A DNA stretch of 64,000 bases from positions 2,418,001 to 2,482,000 of the forward strand of contig NC_021663.1 of NCBI RefSeq assembly GCF_000418365.1. Reading direction: 5' to 3'. Below are positions 56,714-64,000 of this stretch, one piece after another. Positions within the stretch are counted from its first letter, which is position 1. Each line of letters begins with the position of its first letter. The position numbers and the translations under genes were made by a program. Origin of the DNA: Corynebacterium terpenotabidum Y-11. Lineage in GTDB: Bacteria; Actinomycetota; Actinomycetes; Mycobacteriales; Mycobacteriaceae. A model generated the notes under the pieces. The model was not told the DNA's origin and ran no database searches. It worked only from the letters and a program-made list of their open reading frames with translations.

Positions 56714-57352
56714 CTACCGCCAGACGTCGTTGAGGTCGGTCCCGGTACTCAGCAACTGCTGCTGCACCGCCTCCAGCCCCTGCTCGGTAGCGACGGCGAA
56801 CTCCCCGTCGGTGAGCATCACCAGCTGGATGACGACCGTCATCCGACCCGGATGGGTCCAGTCATGGCGGGTGCCGCCGCCGTGGCGTCCGCCGGAATCC
56901 ACCTCGTGGACATTCGGGACGCCGTCCTCCCAGAGGAACGGCGGGACGAGCAGACCGTGCTTCGCCGTCATCGTCTCGTCGACATGCCAGCCGAGGCCCG
57001 GCAGCAACAGACCTGGCTGCGGGGACCGCTGGTGCGGGTCCTCCCCGACCATCGTCGCCGCCGCACAGACCAGGTCCGCGGCCGCCCGGGAATGCCCGGA
57101 CGTGACCGCGATGAACTCCACGCGCAGGTCAGCGCCCTCAGCGGTGACCAGGTTCGGTTCGATCCGGGCGCCGTCCAGTGTCATCGCGACAGTTTCCGCG
57201 GGGGCACCGGGATCGTCCGGACTGGCGTCTCCCCCGATGTGGACCTCGGCGACGGTGAACTCCGGGAACCCCTGCGCCACGCGGCGCGTACTGACTGTCG
57301 GGGTGTCCGGCAGCAGGTCATCGGCCCAGACCCGTGTCTCCTGGAGATTCAC
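56714..57352 (-). CDS. SUFU-like (suppressor of fused) domain protein
   Basis: 212 residues. The C-terminal half, LLVPPFLWEDGVPNVHEVDS and GRMTVVIQLVMLTDGEFAVA ending DLNDVWR, is the typical bacterial suppressor-of-fused domain. In bacteria this domain is often an immunity module against toxins or stands alone with unknown role; no toxin gene is adjacent. It lies between aspT and dnaX on the same strand, 7 bp after aspT, so it is probably a housekeeping passenger of this operon. Confidence 0.75.
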   Translation of the reverse strand: MNLQETRVWADDLLPDTPTVSTRRVAQGFPEFTVAEVHIGGDASPDDPGAPAETVAMTLDGARIEPNLVTAEGADLRVEFIAVTSGHSRAAADLVCAAATMVGEDPHQRSPQPGLLLPGLGWHVDETMTAKHGLLVPPFLWEDGVPNVHEVDSGGRHGGGTRHDWTHPGRMTVVIQLVMLTDGEFAVATEQGLEAVQQQLLSTGTDLNDVWR

Positions 57353-57359
57353 GCGGTGC

Positions 57360-58667
57360 CTACTTCACGGCCTCGGCGGCGTCAGCGGCCTCAGCAGCCT
57401 CGATCGCGGCGAGCAACATACAGGTCGCCACGCCGTCCATCGCCACCTCGACCTCTTCCTGCGGCGGCAGGGACGGAGCGAGACGCAGGTTGCGGTTGTT
57501 CGGGTCGTCCTTCAGCGGGTAGGCGGAGCCCGCACCGGTCAGGGCGATGCCGGCTTCCTTCGCCAACTCGACGACCCGCTTCGCCGTCCCATCGATGACG
57601 TCCACGGAGATGAAGTAGCCACCCTCCGGGTGGGTCCACTCGGCGACACCCAGATCGCCGAGACCACGACGCTCCAGGATCTCCGTGACCGCACGGAACT
57701 TCGGGCCAAGGATGCCGGAGTGCTTGCGCATCACCGCGCGCACACCCTCAGCATTACCGAAGTAGCGGGCGTGAGCCAGCTGGTTGACCTTGTTCGGGCC
57801 GATACCGCGGATCGTGGCGTACTTCCGGTACCAGTCCAGGTTCTCGGCTGAGGAATTGAAGAAGGCGACACCGGCACCGGCCAGGGTGATCTTCGAGGTC
57901 GAGGACATCGCCCAGAAGCGGTTCGGGTTACCGGCCGCCGCCGCGATGCCGACGATGTCGAGGATCTCCGGGAACTCGTCGGTGAGGGTGTGGACGGCAT
58001 AGGCGTTGTCCCAGATCACGCGGAAGTCCGGGGCGGCGGTCTCGAGGGCGGCGAGGGCCTCGGCGACCTCACGGGTGACGGTGTACCCGGTCGGGTTGGA
58101 GAACACCGGCACGACCCACATGCCCTTGACCTGGGGGTCCTTGACGAGTTCGCGGATGGCGTCCACATCGGGGCCGTCCTCGTTCATCGGGACGGTGACC
58201 ATCTCGTAGCCGAAGGTCTCGGTGATGGCGAAGTGCCGGTCGTAGCCGGGGACCGGGCAGATCCACTTGACGGTGCCCTCGGCCGCCTCCGCCGCCCAGG
58301 GGCGCTCGGAATCATTGTTACCGAAGGTGTGCGACCAGGAGATGAGGTCGAACATGATGTTGAGGCTGGAGGCGTCACCGGCGACAACAAGCTCCGCGGG
58401 GATGCCGAGCACTTCGGCCCACAGCTCGCGGATCTCAGAGATACCGTCGCCACCGCCGTAGTTACGCACGTCGGTGCCGTCGGCGAGAATATGGTCCCCC
58501 TCCCCCGGCAGGGCCAGCAGGGATTCCGCGACATCCAGCTGTTCGGCAGAGGGCTTGCCGCGGGTGAGGTTCAGGCTCAGATCGCGTGCCTTCAGCTCCC
58601 CGTAAGAGGCGGTGACCTCGTCCTTGAGAGCGAGCAGTCGGTCGGTGTTGGCTTCGGTCAGCTTCAT
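57360..58667 (-). CDS. aspT: Aspartate aminotransferase, actinobacterial AspT type
   Basis: 435 residues, a class I PLP aminotransferase of the AspT group first defined in C. glutamicum. The PLP lysine is in AMSSTSKITLAGAGVAFF (about 257); NLTRGKPSAEQLDVAESLL is the N-terminal substrate-binding segment, and VPVFSNPTGYTVTREVAEAL carries the NPTG motif. Transfers the amino group from glutamate to oxaloacetate, supplying the aspartate used by lysC-asd. First gene of the minus-strand block running to the DoxX-like gene. The C-terminal tail EAAEAADAAEAVK is Ala/Glu-rich. Confidence 0.93.
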   Translation of the reverse strand: MKLTEANTDRLLALKDEVTASYGELKARDLSLNLTRGKPSAEQLDVAESLLALPGEGDHILADGTDVRNYGGGDGISEIRELWAEVLGIPAELVVAGDASSLNIMFDLISWSHTFGNNDSERPWAAEAAEGTVKWICPVPGYDRHFAITETFGYEMVTVPMNEDGPDVDAIRELVKDPQVKGMWVVPVFSNPTGYTVTREVAEALAALETAAPDFRVIWDNAYAVHTLTDEFPEILDIVGIAAAAGNPNRFWAMSSTSKITLAGAGVAFFNSSAENLDWYRKYATIRGIGPNKVNQLAHARYFGNAEGVRAVMRKHSGILGPKFRAVTEILERRGLGDLGVAEWTHPEGGYFISVDVIDGTAKRVVELAKEAGIALTGAGSAYPLKDDPNNRNLRLAPSLPPQEEVEVAMDGVATCMLLAAIEAAEAADAAEAVK

Positions 58668-58848
58668 AGTCCCGCAGGACCTCCTCGACGATCACGGAAC
58701 AGGATATGTCCGTCGGATTATTTCCGTCGGCAAGTCTAGTGCCCGGCACCGTCCGGTGTCAGTGCGGCATCCGCCACACCGTCGCGCCAGCGACCTGCCA
58801 ACGTCCTGCCGCTGTCCCCGCCCCGCTCCCCACCCCGGAAAGTAGAAC

Positions 58849-58934
58849 GGACCTCACGCACCCGCCAGAGCCCGCTTACCCTTGCTGCATTCCTGCCCTG
58901 GGGGAGTTCGCAGGATTCACGCCACGTGAGATCC
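58849..58934 (-). ncRNA. ffs: Small signal recognition particle RNA (4.5S type)
   Basis: The minus strand contains the conserved core CCCCAGGGCAGGAATGCAGC followed by AAGGGTAAGCGGG, the SRP54-binding loop of bacterial SRP RNA. The ends pair over ten bases: GGATCTCACG (58934-58925) with CGTGAGGTCC (58858-58849), one G-U. About 86 nt by this pairing; the exact ends are estimates. A short T-rich stretch follows (GTTCTACTTT). Confidence 0.92.
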
Positions 58935-59094
58935 GTCGACCATGGTAGCCCAGGATTCCGCGGGTGCCAAAGAGCGGGTCAGGACGCCGTGCCCGGCAGG
59001 CCCCGGCACCCGCCCAGCGACGCCCCAATTCTCCGGTTCAGCCACATGACCTGCCATTTTGCCCCTCTCCAACGCCGTGTGTATATTTGGCGGC

Positions 59095-59183
59095 GGAGGA
59101 TTCGACTAGCGGCCTATGTCACACGCCTGGAACGCGTGAGGGAGTTAAATCCCACAGGGGTTCAAATCCCCTATCCTCCGCCA
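59095..59183 (+). tRNA. tRNA-Ser (GGA)
   Basis: Acceptor arm GGAGGAT (59095-59101) pairs with ATCCTCC, followed by discriminator G and encoded CCA. The anticodon arm is CACGC-CTGGAAC-GCGTG, giving anticodon GGA. A long variable arm (GGGAGTTAAATCCC) marks the class II type, and the T arm is AGGGG-TTCAAAT-CCCCT. 89 nt. Confidence 0.97.
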
Positions 59184-59357
59184 CAGCAACCCCCACGGTC
59201 CCCGGACTGTGGGGGTTTTGTCATGCTCGACCATCCACTACGGGAGCCCCGCCCGACCCGGCACAGGGACTGTTCCGCTCCACCGCGGTGCCGTATCATC
59301 GGCGTCAACTCCGGTCGACGCACCGCCGCGACCCTCTGCCGCATGCGAAGGACATCG

Positions 59358-60278
59358 TTGAGCACCCACTCCCGTAGCAGGTCCGCCCGGACCACCCGGC
59401 GTAGTCGGCACAGCAGCCCACCGGGGGATTCCCGACAGCATCGCTCCGCCACCTCCGGTCCGCGTCTGATCACCCGTGGTCTTCTCGTCGCGACCGGCGT
59501 CGGCGTCATCTCGGCAACCGGATTCGCCCTCGCGGCAATGTCCGGGGCGTCCTCCGAACCGTCCGGCCCCACCGGCGACGTCGTCGTTTTCGGGGACTCG
59601 TACTATTCCTCGCCGGACGACGCCGCCCTGACCCGCCCCTGCGCCCAGTCCGACCAGAACTGGCCGCGACTGGCTGCGGCAGCCACCGGCATTCCGGTCC
59701 ATGACTGGTCCTGCGGTGGGGCCATTTCCGCTGACCTGATCGCCCGCATCGCTGAAGCGAAGGACGCCGGGGAGCTCGGTGCCGCCACCCGCACCGTCTT
59801 CCTGTCGATCGGCGGCAACGACTTCGCCCACCAGAGTGCAGTCCGCGGCGAGGCCGTCGACGACCTGGAAGGACGCCGCGCCACGGTACTGGACAATGTC
59901 GCCGCCGCCGTGGACGCAATCACCGCCGCCGCCCCGGACGCGAAGATCGTCATGTCCAGCTACCTGCCCGCCACAGTCGGCCCGTACGTGTGCCGGTCAG
60001 CGGGGGCCAACGGGGGAGTGTCCCTGCCCGTGTACGACCAGACGCTGGACACGGTCGAGGCCTACATCAGCGAGACGCTGTCGATCGCCGCCGAGCAGAA
60101 CGGGGCGTCCTTCGTGGACATCCGCTCTGCCGCGGACGGCAACTCGACCTGCAGCCCGGTGTGGCAGCGGTACGTGTCCGGGGAGGACGACGGCGCGGCG
60201 GACGTCCTCATGGCCTGGCATCCGACCCAGGCCGGGGCCCAGTTCATGGCGGACCAGTTCATCCCCGAGTTCGCCTAG
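59358..60278 (+). CDS. Secreted SGNH/GDSL-family esterase or lipase
   Basis: About 306 residues. A basic, Ser/Arg-rich N terminus leads into one hydrophobic segment (LLVATGVGVISATGFALAAM), a signal peptide or anchor. The catalytic domain has the nucleophile in VVFGDSYYSS, the oxyanion Asn in FLSIGGNDFAHQ, and the Asp/His pair near the C terminus in AWHPTQAGAQFMAD. Cysteines in RPCAQ, WSCGGA, YVCRSAG and STCSPVW could form two disulfides, as in Streptomyces-type SGNH lipases. The start is uncertain: TTG 59358 has AAGGA 6 bp upstream and is preferred over ATG 59343. It follows tRNA-Ser on the same strand. Confidence 0.85.
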   Translation: MSTHSRSRSARTTRRSRHSSPPGDSRQHRSATSGPRLITRGLLVATGVGVISATGFALAAMSGASSEPSGPTGDVVVFGDSYYSSPDDAALTRPCAQSDQNWPRLAAAATGIPVHDWSCGGAISADLIARIAEAKDAGELGAATRTVFLSIGGNDFAHQSAVRGEAVDDLEGRRATVLDNVAAAVDAITAAAPDAKIVMSSYLPATVGPYVCRSAGANGGVSLPVYDQTLDTVEAYISETLSIAAEQNGASFVDIRSAADGNSTCSPVWQRYVSGEDDGAADVLMAWHPTQAGAQFMADQFIPEFA

Positions 60279-60311
60279 GGGCCCGGTCCGGGGGCGCGGA
60301 CCCTGCCGCGC

Positions 60312-62384
60312 TCACACCGGCGGGTACGCGGCGTCCAGCTCGGCGAGCCAGGCCCGCGCATTGCCGTCCGAGGGCGCCCGCCAGTCCCCGCGCGGCGACA
60401 GTGACCCGGCCGGGGAGACCTTCGGACCGTTGGGGATCGCCGTGCGCTTGAACTGGGCGAACCCGAAGAACCGCTGGAGGAAGGAGCGCTCCCAGCGCAC
60501 GATCGTCGCCAGATCGTAGGTGTAGCGGTCCTCCTCGGGGAACCCGGCCGGCCACTCGCCGACCTCGGCGTCCTTCCACGCATGCCAGGCGAGGAAGGCG
60601 ATCTTGGAGGGACGCAGCCCCGCGAGGATGTGCCACAGGGTGAAATCGTGCAGGGCGTAGGGCCCGATGGCGGATTCGGTGGACTGCACCGCGCCGTCTG
60701 CCCCCGGCGGGACGAGTTCGGGGCTGATCTCCGTGTCCAGGACGGATTGGAGCACCTCGGCGGTCGCGGCGTCCACCCCCTCACCAGCGCTGATCACCCA
60801 GCGGATGAGGTGCTGCATGAGTGTCTTCGGCACACCACTGTTCACCCCGTAGTGGCTCATCTGGTCACCGACGCCGTAGGTGCACCAGCCCAGCGCGATC
60901 TCGGAGAGGTCCCCGGTGCCGACGACGATGCCGCCGTGATGGTTCGCCAAACGGAAGAGGTAGTCGGTACGCAGACCAGCCTGGACATTCTCAAAGGTGA
61001 CGTCGTACACCGGCTCACCGTCCCCGAAGGGGTGGTGCATCTTCGTCAGCAGCTCGGTCGCGGCGGGGATGATGTCGATCGTCTCGATGGACGCCCCGAT
61101 CGCCTCAGCGAGCTTCACCGCATTCGACTTCGTGTGGTCGCTCGTCGCGAAACCGGGCATGGTGTACGCCAGGATGTCGGAACGCGGACGCCCGGCACGG
61201 TCCATCGCCCGGGCGATGACCAGCAGGGCGTGGGTGGAATCGAGCCCACCGGAGACGCCGATGACCGGCTTCGGGTTGCCGATGGCGCTGAGCCGCTGGG
61301 CGAGCCCGGCGACCTGGATATTGAAGGCCTCGTAGCAGTCCTGGGCCAGGCGGGCCGGGTCACCGGGGACGAAGGGGAAGCGGGCGAGGTCGCGGCGCAG
61401 TCCGATCTCGTGCATCGGCGGGTGCAGGGTGAAGCTGACAGTGCGGTAGGTGTCAGGGTGTGCTCCCCGGTCATCCTGGGTGCGGCGGTTGTCGTCGAAG
61501 GTGCCCTGGTGCAGGCGGGCCTGACGGATACTGTCGAGGTCGACGTCGGCGACGGACCAGCGCGGCCCATCGGGGAAGCGCTCGGTTTCCGTGAGGAGGA
61601 CGCCGCGCTCATGCACCATGGTCAGCCCGTCCCAAGCGACATCGTTGGTGGATTCGCCCTGGCCGGCGGCGGCGTAGACATAGGCTGCCTGGCAGCGCAG
61701 GGACGCGCTGGACGCCAGCAGGTGCCGGTCATCGGCCCGCCGCTGGGTGATGGGGGAGCCGGAGAGGTTGAGCAGCACCGACGCGCCGGCCAGTGCGGCC
61801 CGGGCACTCGGCGGGACGGGGACCCACATGTCCTCGCAGATCTCGGCGTGGAGGGTCAGGCCCGGCACATCGGTGGCGTCGAACAGCAGGTCCGTGCCGA
61901 ACAGTGCCTGGTTGTCGCCGATCCGGACGGTTCCGCCGCGGATGTCGTCACCGGGGGCGTACCAACGTCGTTCATAGAACTCGCGGTAGGTCGGGAGGTT
62001 GGACTTCGGGACGACGCCGAGGATCTCACCGCGGTGGATGACGACCGCGCAGTTGTAGAGACGGTTCCGGTGCTGCAGCGGGGCACCGACGACGAGGACA
62101 GGCATGAGGTCGACGGAGGCGGCGACGAGCATCTCCACCGCCTCGGCCACGGCGTCCAGCAGGACATCCTGGTAGACGAGGTCGTCGATGGCGTAACCGG
62201 AGAGGCAGAGTTCAGGGAAGACGGCGACAGCGACATGGTCGTCGTGGAGTGCGGTCGCGGCGTCGAGGACGGTCCGGGCATTCGTGGCCGGGTCGGCGAC
62301 GGCGACGGGGACGGTGACGGCGGCGACACGGGCGAAGCCGTGGGCGTAGCTGCCGCGGGTGGGCTGATCAGGCTGATCGGACAT
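60312..62384 (-). CDS. nadE: Glutamine-dependent NAD+ synthetase
   Basis: 690 residues, makes NAD from nicotinic acid adenine dinucleotide using ammonia from glutamine. The N-terminal nitrilase-like glutaminase carries the Glu-Lys-Cys triad in VFPELCLSGYAIDD, VPKSNLPTYREFYE and HAEICEDMWVPV. The synthetase part has the P-loop IGVSGGLDSTHALLV (about 375) and GTGDLSEIALGWCTYG. Length is right for the actinobacterial two-domain type. The stop of the upstream cyclase gene lies 2 bp before ATG 62384 (an in-frame GTG at 62390 overlaps that stop), so the genes are translationally coupled. Confidence 0.97.
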   Translation of the reverse strand: MSDQPDQPTRGSYAHGFARVAAVTVPVAVADPATNARTVLDAATALHDDHVAVAVFPELCLSGYAIDDLVYQDVLLDAVAEAVEMLVAASVDLMPVLVVGAPLQHRNRLYNCAVVIHRGEILGVVPKSNLPTYREFYERRWYAPGDDIRGGTVRIGDNQALFGTDLLFDATDVPGLTLHAEICEDMWVPVPPSARAALAGASVLLNLSGSPITQRRADDRHLLASSASLRCQAAYVYAAAGQGESTNDVAWDGLTMVHERGVLLTETERFPDGPRWSVADVDLDSIRQARLHQGTFDDNRRTQDDRGAHPDTYRTVSFTLHPPMHEIGLRRDLARFPFVPGDPARLAQDCYEAFNIQVAGLAQRLSAIGNPKPVIGVSGGLDSTHALLVIARAMDRAGRPRSDILAYTMPGFATSDHTKSNAVKLAEAIGASIETIDIIPAATELLTKMHHPFGDGEPVYDVTFENVQAGLRTDYLFRLANHHGGIVVGTGDLSEIALGWCTYGVGDQMSHYGVNSGVPKTLMQHLIRWVISAGEGVDAATAEVLQSVLDTEISPELVPPGADGAVQSTESAIGPYALHDFTLWHILAGLRPSKIAFLAWHAWKDAEVGEWPAGFPEEDRYTYDLATIVRWERSFLQRFFGFAQFKRTAIPNGPKVSPAGSLSPRGDWRAPSDGNARAWLAELDAAYPPV

Positions 62385-62386
62385 GA

Positions 62387-63103
62387 TCACCAGTGTGCCA
62401 GACCATCAGTGGAGCGCTCCGGCTCCGCCGGGCGCGCCGGTCCCGTGGCCACCGCCCGCACCGGTGCTCCGTCACCACCGGCGATGTGCAGTGGCAGTGC
62501 GGTGAACTCCACCTGTTCCGGCAGGCCGGTGAGCCCGCGCAGATTCTCGATGATGAGGTGGTCGCCGCCGAGCAGGACGCCATGAACCGGCAGGATGTCC
62601 TGCGCTGTGCCCTCCTGGTCCGGGGCACCGCCGTCCGGGGACGCGGCATCCGTCCCGAGGACGTGCATACCCCCGGCCACCAGGTCACGCGCCGCGTCCG
62701 CGGTCAGTACCGGATGCCGGAGATACTCGTCGGTTCCCCAGTACCGGTCCCATCCGGTGGCGATGAGGACGATGGCCGGCAGATCCACGAGACGGTGTCC
62801 CCACTCCGCCGTCAGCATCTCCGCGTCGATCTCTTGGCCCGGTGCAAGATTCCGGAGCTGGATGACGGCCGCTGCTCCGGTGAGCTCCCCCGGCGCGACC
62901 CGGTCGATGGTGCGTCCGCCCGAAACGGTGTGCGCCGGGGCGTCCACATGGGTACCGGAGTGGGTGCCGAGGTGCAGCGACCGCACCGAACAGCCGTCGG
63001 ACGCCACGGTCGCGACCTCGTCGATGGATACCTCCGGGTCGCCCGGATAGACCGGCATGCCGGTGGCGAGCGGATGGGTGAGGTCGGTGTACGACGCAGT
63101 CAT
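62387..63103 (-). CDS. Cyclase-family metal-dependent hydrolase (kynurenine formamidase-like)
   Basis: 238 residues of the PF04199 cyclase family. The metal-binding motif is HLGTHSGTHVDAPAH (about 40-55), preceded by HPLATGMPVYPGDPE. IATGWDRYWGTDEYLRHPV and VLLGGDHLIIENLRGL are further family segments. Such enzymes hydrolyse formylkynurenine, isatin or cyclic amides. Coupling to nadE suggests a tryptophan-to-NAD link, but no other kynurenine genes are in the window, so this is only a suggestion. ATG 63103 lies 11 bp after a 28-bp perfect hairpin as read on the minus strand. Confidence 0.88.
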   Translation of the reverse strand: MTASYTDLTHPLATGMPVYPGDPEVSIDEVATVASDGCSVRSLHLGTHSGTHVDAPAHTVSGGRTIDRVAPGELTGAAAVIQLRNLAPGQEIDAEMLTAEWGHRLVDLPAIVLIATGWDRYWGTDEYLRHPVLTADAARDLVAGGMHVLGTDAASPDGGAPDQEGTAQDILPVHGVLLGGDHLIIENLRGLTGLPEQVEFTALPLHIAGGDGAPVRAVATGPARPAEPERSTDGLAHW

Positions 63104-63114
63104 AGTTCCCACTC

Positions 63115-63183
63115 TGTCAGCATCTTGGCCTCCCAGGTCACTTTCGGGGGCGGGGAGTGACCTGGGAGGCCAAGATGCTGACA
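63115..63183. terminator. 28-bp perfect hairpin between binding-protein and cyclase genes
   Basis: Arms 63115-63142 and 63156-63183 pair perfectly over 28 bp around a 13-base G-rich loop. The left arm begins TGTCAGCATCTTGGCC. It follows the minus-strand binding-protein gene by about 95 bp and could terminate it, but it also lies only 11 bp before the cyclase start, where it would be in or next to that gene's leader. No T run. Confidence 0.6.
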
Positions 63184-63185
63184 CC

Positions 63186-63272
63186 CAGACTGCCGCCCCA
63201 CAGACCGCCGGCCACGCAGACCGCCGCCCCACAGACCGCCGACCCCCCAGACCGCCGCCCCACAGACCGCCG
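63186..63272. repeat. Six near-tandem copies of CAGACCGCCG
   Basis: Copies begin at 63186 (one mismatch), 63201, 63217, 63232, 63248 and 63263, a 15-16 bp period with CCCCA-type spacers. The array fills the space between the long hairpin and the 3' end of the binding-protein gene. Function unknown. Confidence 0.75.
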
Positions 63273-63276
63273 GCCG

Positions 63277-64000
63277 CTACTCGACCTTGGCGGCCGCCTC
63301 GTCGAGAGCCTTGAGGTAGTCGTCGAGGATGTAGGGGATGGCCAGCGGAGTGGGGTTGGCGGCGACGCCCAGCGGCTCGTCGGCCGACAACAACACCACA
63401 GCACCGTCCCTGACCGCCGGAATCTGCCCGAACACCGGGTCGTTCTGCAGAGCCTCGAGCGTCTCCTCGTCACCGTAGGTCACGATGATGTCCACGTCAT
63501 CGAAGTCATCGGACTGCTCAGCAGACAAGACGCCGACGAATTCATCGTTCTCCTCGGACCACTCCCGGATGGCGTCCGGGGTGCCCATGCCCAGGTCGGT
63601 GAGGAACTGCGAGCGGGCATCGTGGGTGCTGTAGAAGGCGACCTGGCTCAGGTCATCGGGGTCGACGTAGGTGAGGAACATCGTCTTCTTGTCCCTGATA
63701 TCCGGGTACTCGGCGGACCTCTCCTCAATCTGCTGCTCCAGGTCTGCCAGCAGGGCGTTTCCCTCATCCTCCATACCCATGGCCTTGGACCCGATCTCGA
63801 TGGACTCCCGCCAGGTGGTCCCCCAGGCGATCTGGCCCTTCGGGAAGGGCACGGTGGGGGCGATCTCGGAGAGGCGGTCGTAGTCCTCCTCGGTCAGGCC
63901 GGAGTAGGCGGCGAGGATGACGTCGGGCTCCGTGTCGGCGACGGCCTCAAAGTCCACGCCCTCGGTCTCGTCGAACAGGACCGGCGCCTTGTCCCCGGTG
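63277..64000 (-). CDS. Iron-siderophore ABC transporter substrate-binding protein (5' end beyond window)
   Basis: The last 240 or so residues of a FecB/FepB-type binding protein; the frame stays open to the window edge (GDKAPVLFDETEGVDFEAVA). DTEPDVILAAYSGLTEEDYD and KKTMFLTYVDPDDLSQVAFY are typical of class III binding proteins, and the C terminus ends in a long helix. The signal peptide lies outside. Not closely similar to the two paralogues at 8.9-11.2 kb. Related genes for permease and ATPase, if any, would be to the right. Confidence 0.88.
   Translation of the reverse strand, partial: TGDKAPVLFDETEGVDFEAVADTEPDVILAAYSGLTEEDYDRLSEIAPTVPFPKGQIAWGTTWRESIEIGSKAMGMEDEGNALLADLEQQIEERSAEYPDIRDKKTMFLTYVDPDDLSQVAFYSTHDARSQFLTDLGMGTPDAIREWSEENDEFVGVLSAEQSDDFDDVDIIVTYGDEETLEALQNDPVFGQIPAVRDGAVVLLSADEPLGVAANPTPLAIPYILDDYLKALDEAAAKVE

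Overview
The window looks like chromosomal DNA of a high-GC Corynebacterium. It has a type I fatty acid synthase with a free-standing AcpS, an AccBC-type biotin carboxylase, a MurT/GatD pair, a DtxR-like iron box, start codons that sit directly behind -10 boxes (leaderless transcripts), and gene neighbourhoods (aspT-dnaX-ybaB-recR; murT-gatD-dnaQ-leuA; lysC-asd-sigC) that I recall from C. glutamicum. Species cannot be fixed from the sequence alone.

Layout. 0-6.5 kb: ECF sigma factor (sigC-like), a VOC protein, a CoA-disulfide reductase/rhodanese under a CsoR/CstR-type palindrome, ferrochelatase, and the asd-lysC operon with a conserved internal start for the aspartokinase beta subunit. 6.7-11.2 kb: iron uptake, with a siderophore-interacting protein fused to a methyltransferase-like domain and two paralogous lipoprotein binding proteins, one behind a DtxR box. 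11.2-21.6 kb: a DMT transporter, a GT-C membrane protein, leuA with a leucine leader peptide and a pseudoknot-capable attenuator, aspA, a DnaQ-like protein that has lost its catalytic residues, and the murT-gatD operon.

21.6-37.2 kb is the accessory region: gene debris, an IS3-family element with complete ends but a broken transposase, a two-gene HTH/ImmA-IrrE module, and a five-gene minus-strand defence operon (SNF2 helicase, DUF4391 protein, type III DNA methyltransferase, AlbA_2/ATPase-like protein, type III restriction subunit). Base composition drops here, most sharply inside the methyltransferase gene.

38-51.5 kb is a minus-strand operon accBC-accD-fas-acpS. It encodes acetyl-CoA carboxylation, the roughly 3,100-residue FAS I and the enzyme that activates its carrier domain. 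52-58.7 kb carries DoxX-like, HutD-like, recR, ybaB, dnaX, SUFU-like and aspT genes, all on the minus strand. 58.8-64 kb holds the small SRP RNA, tRNA-Ser(GGA), an SGNH esterase, nadE, a cyclase-family hydrolase and a third iron-type binding protein cut by the window end.

Relative to the C. glutamicum order as I recall it, the recR-gatD junction is split here by about 31 kb containing the fatty-acid operon and the defence island.
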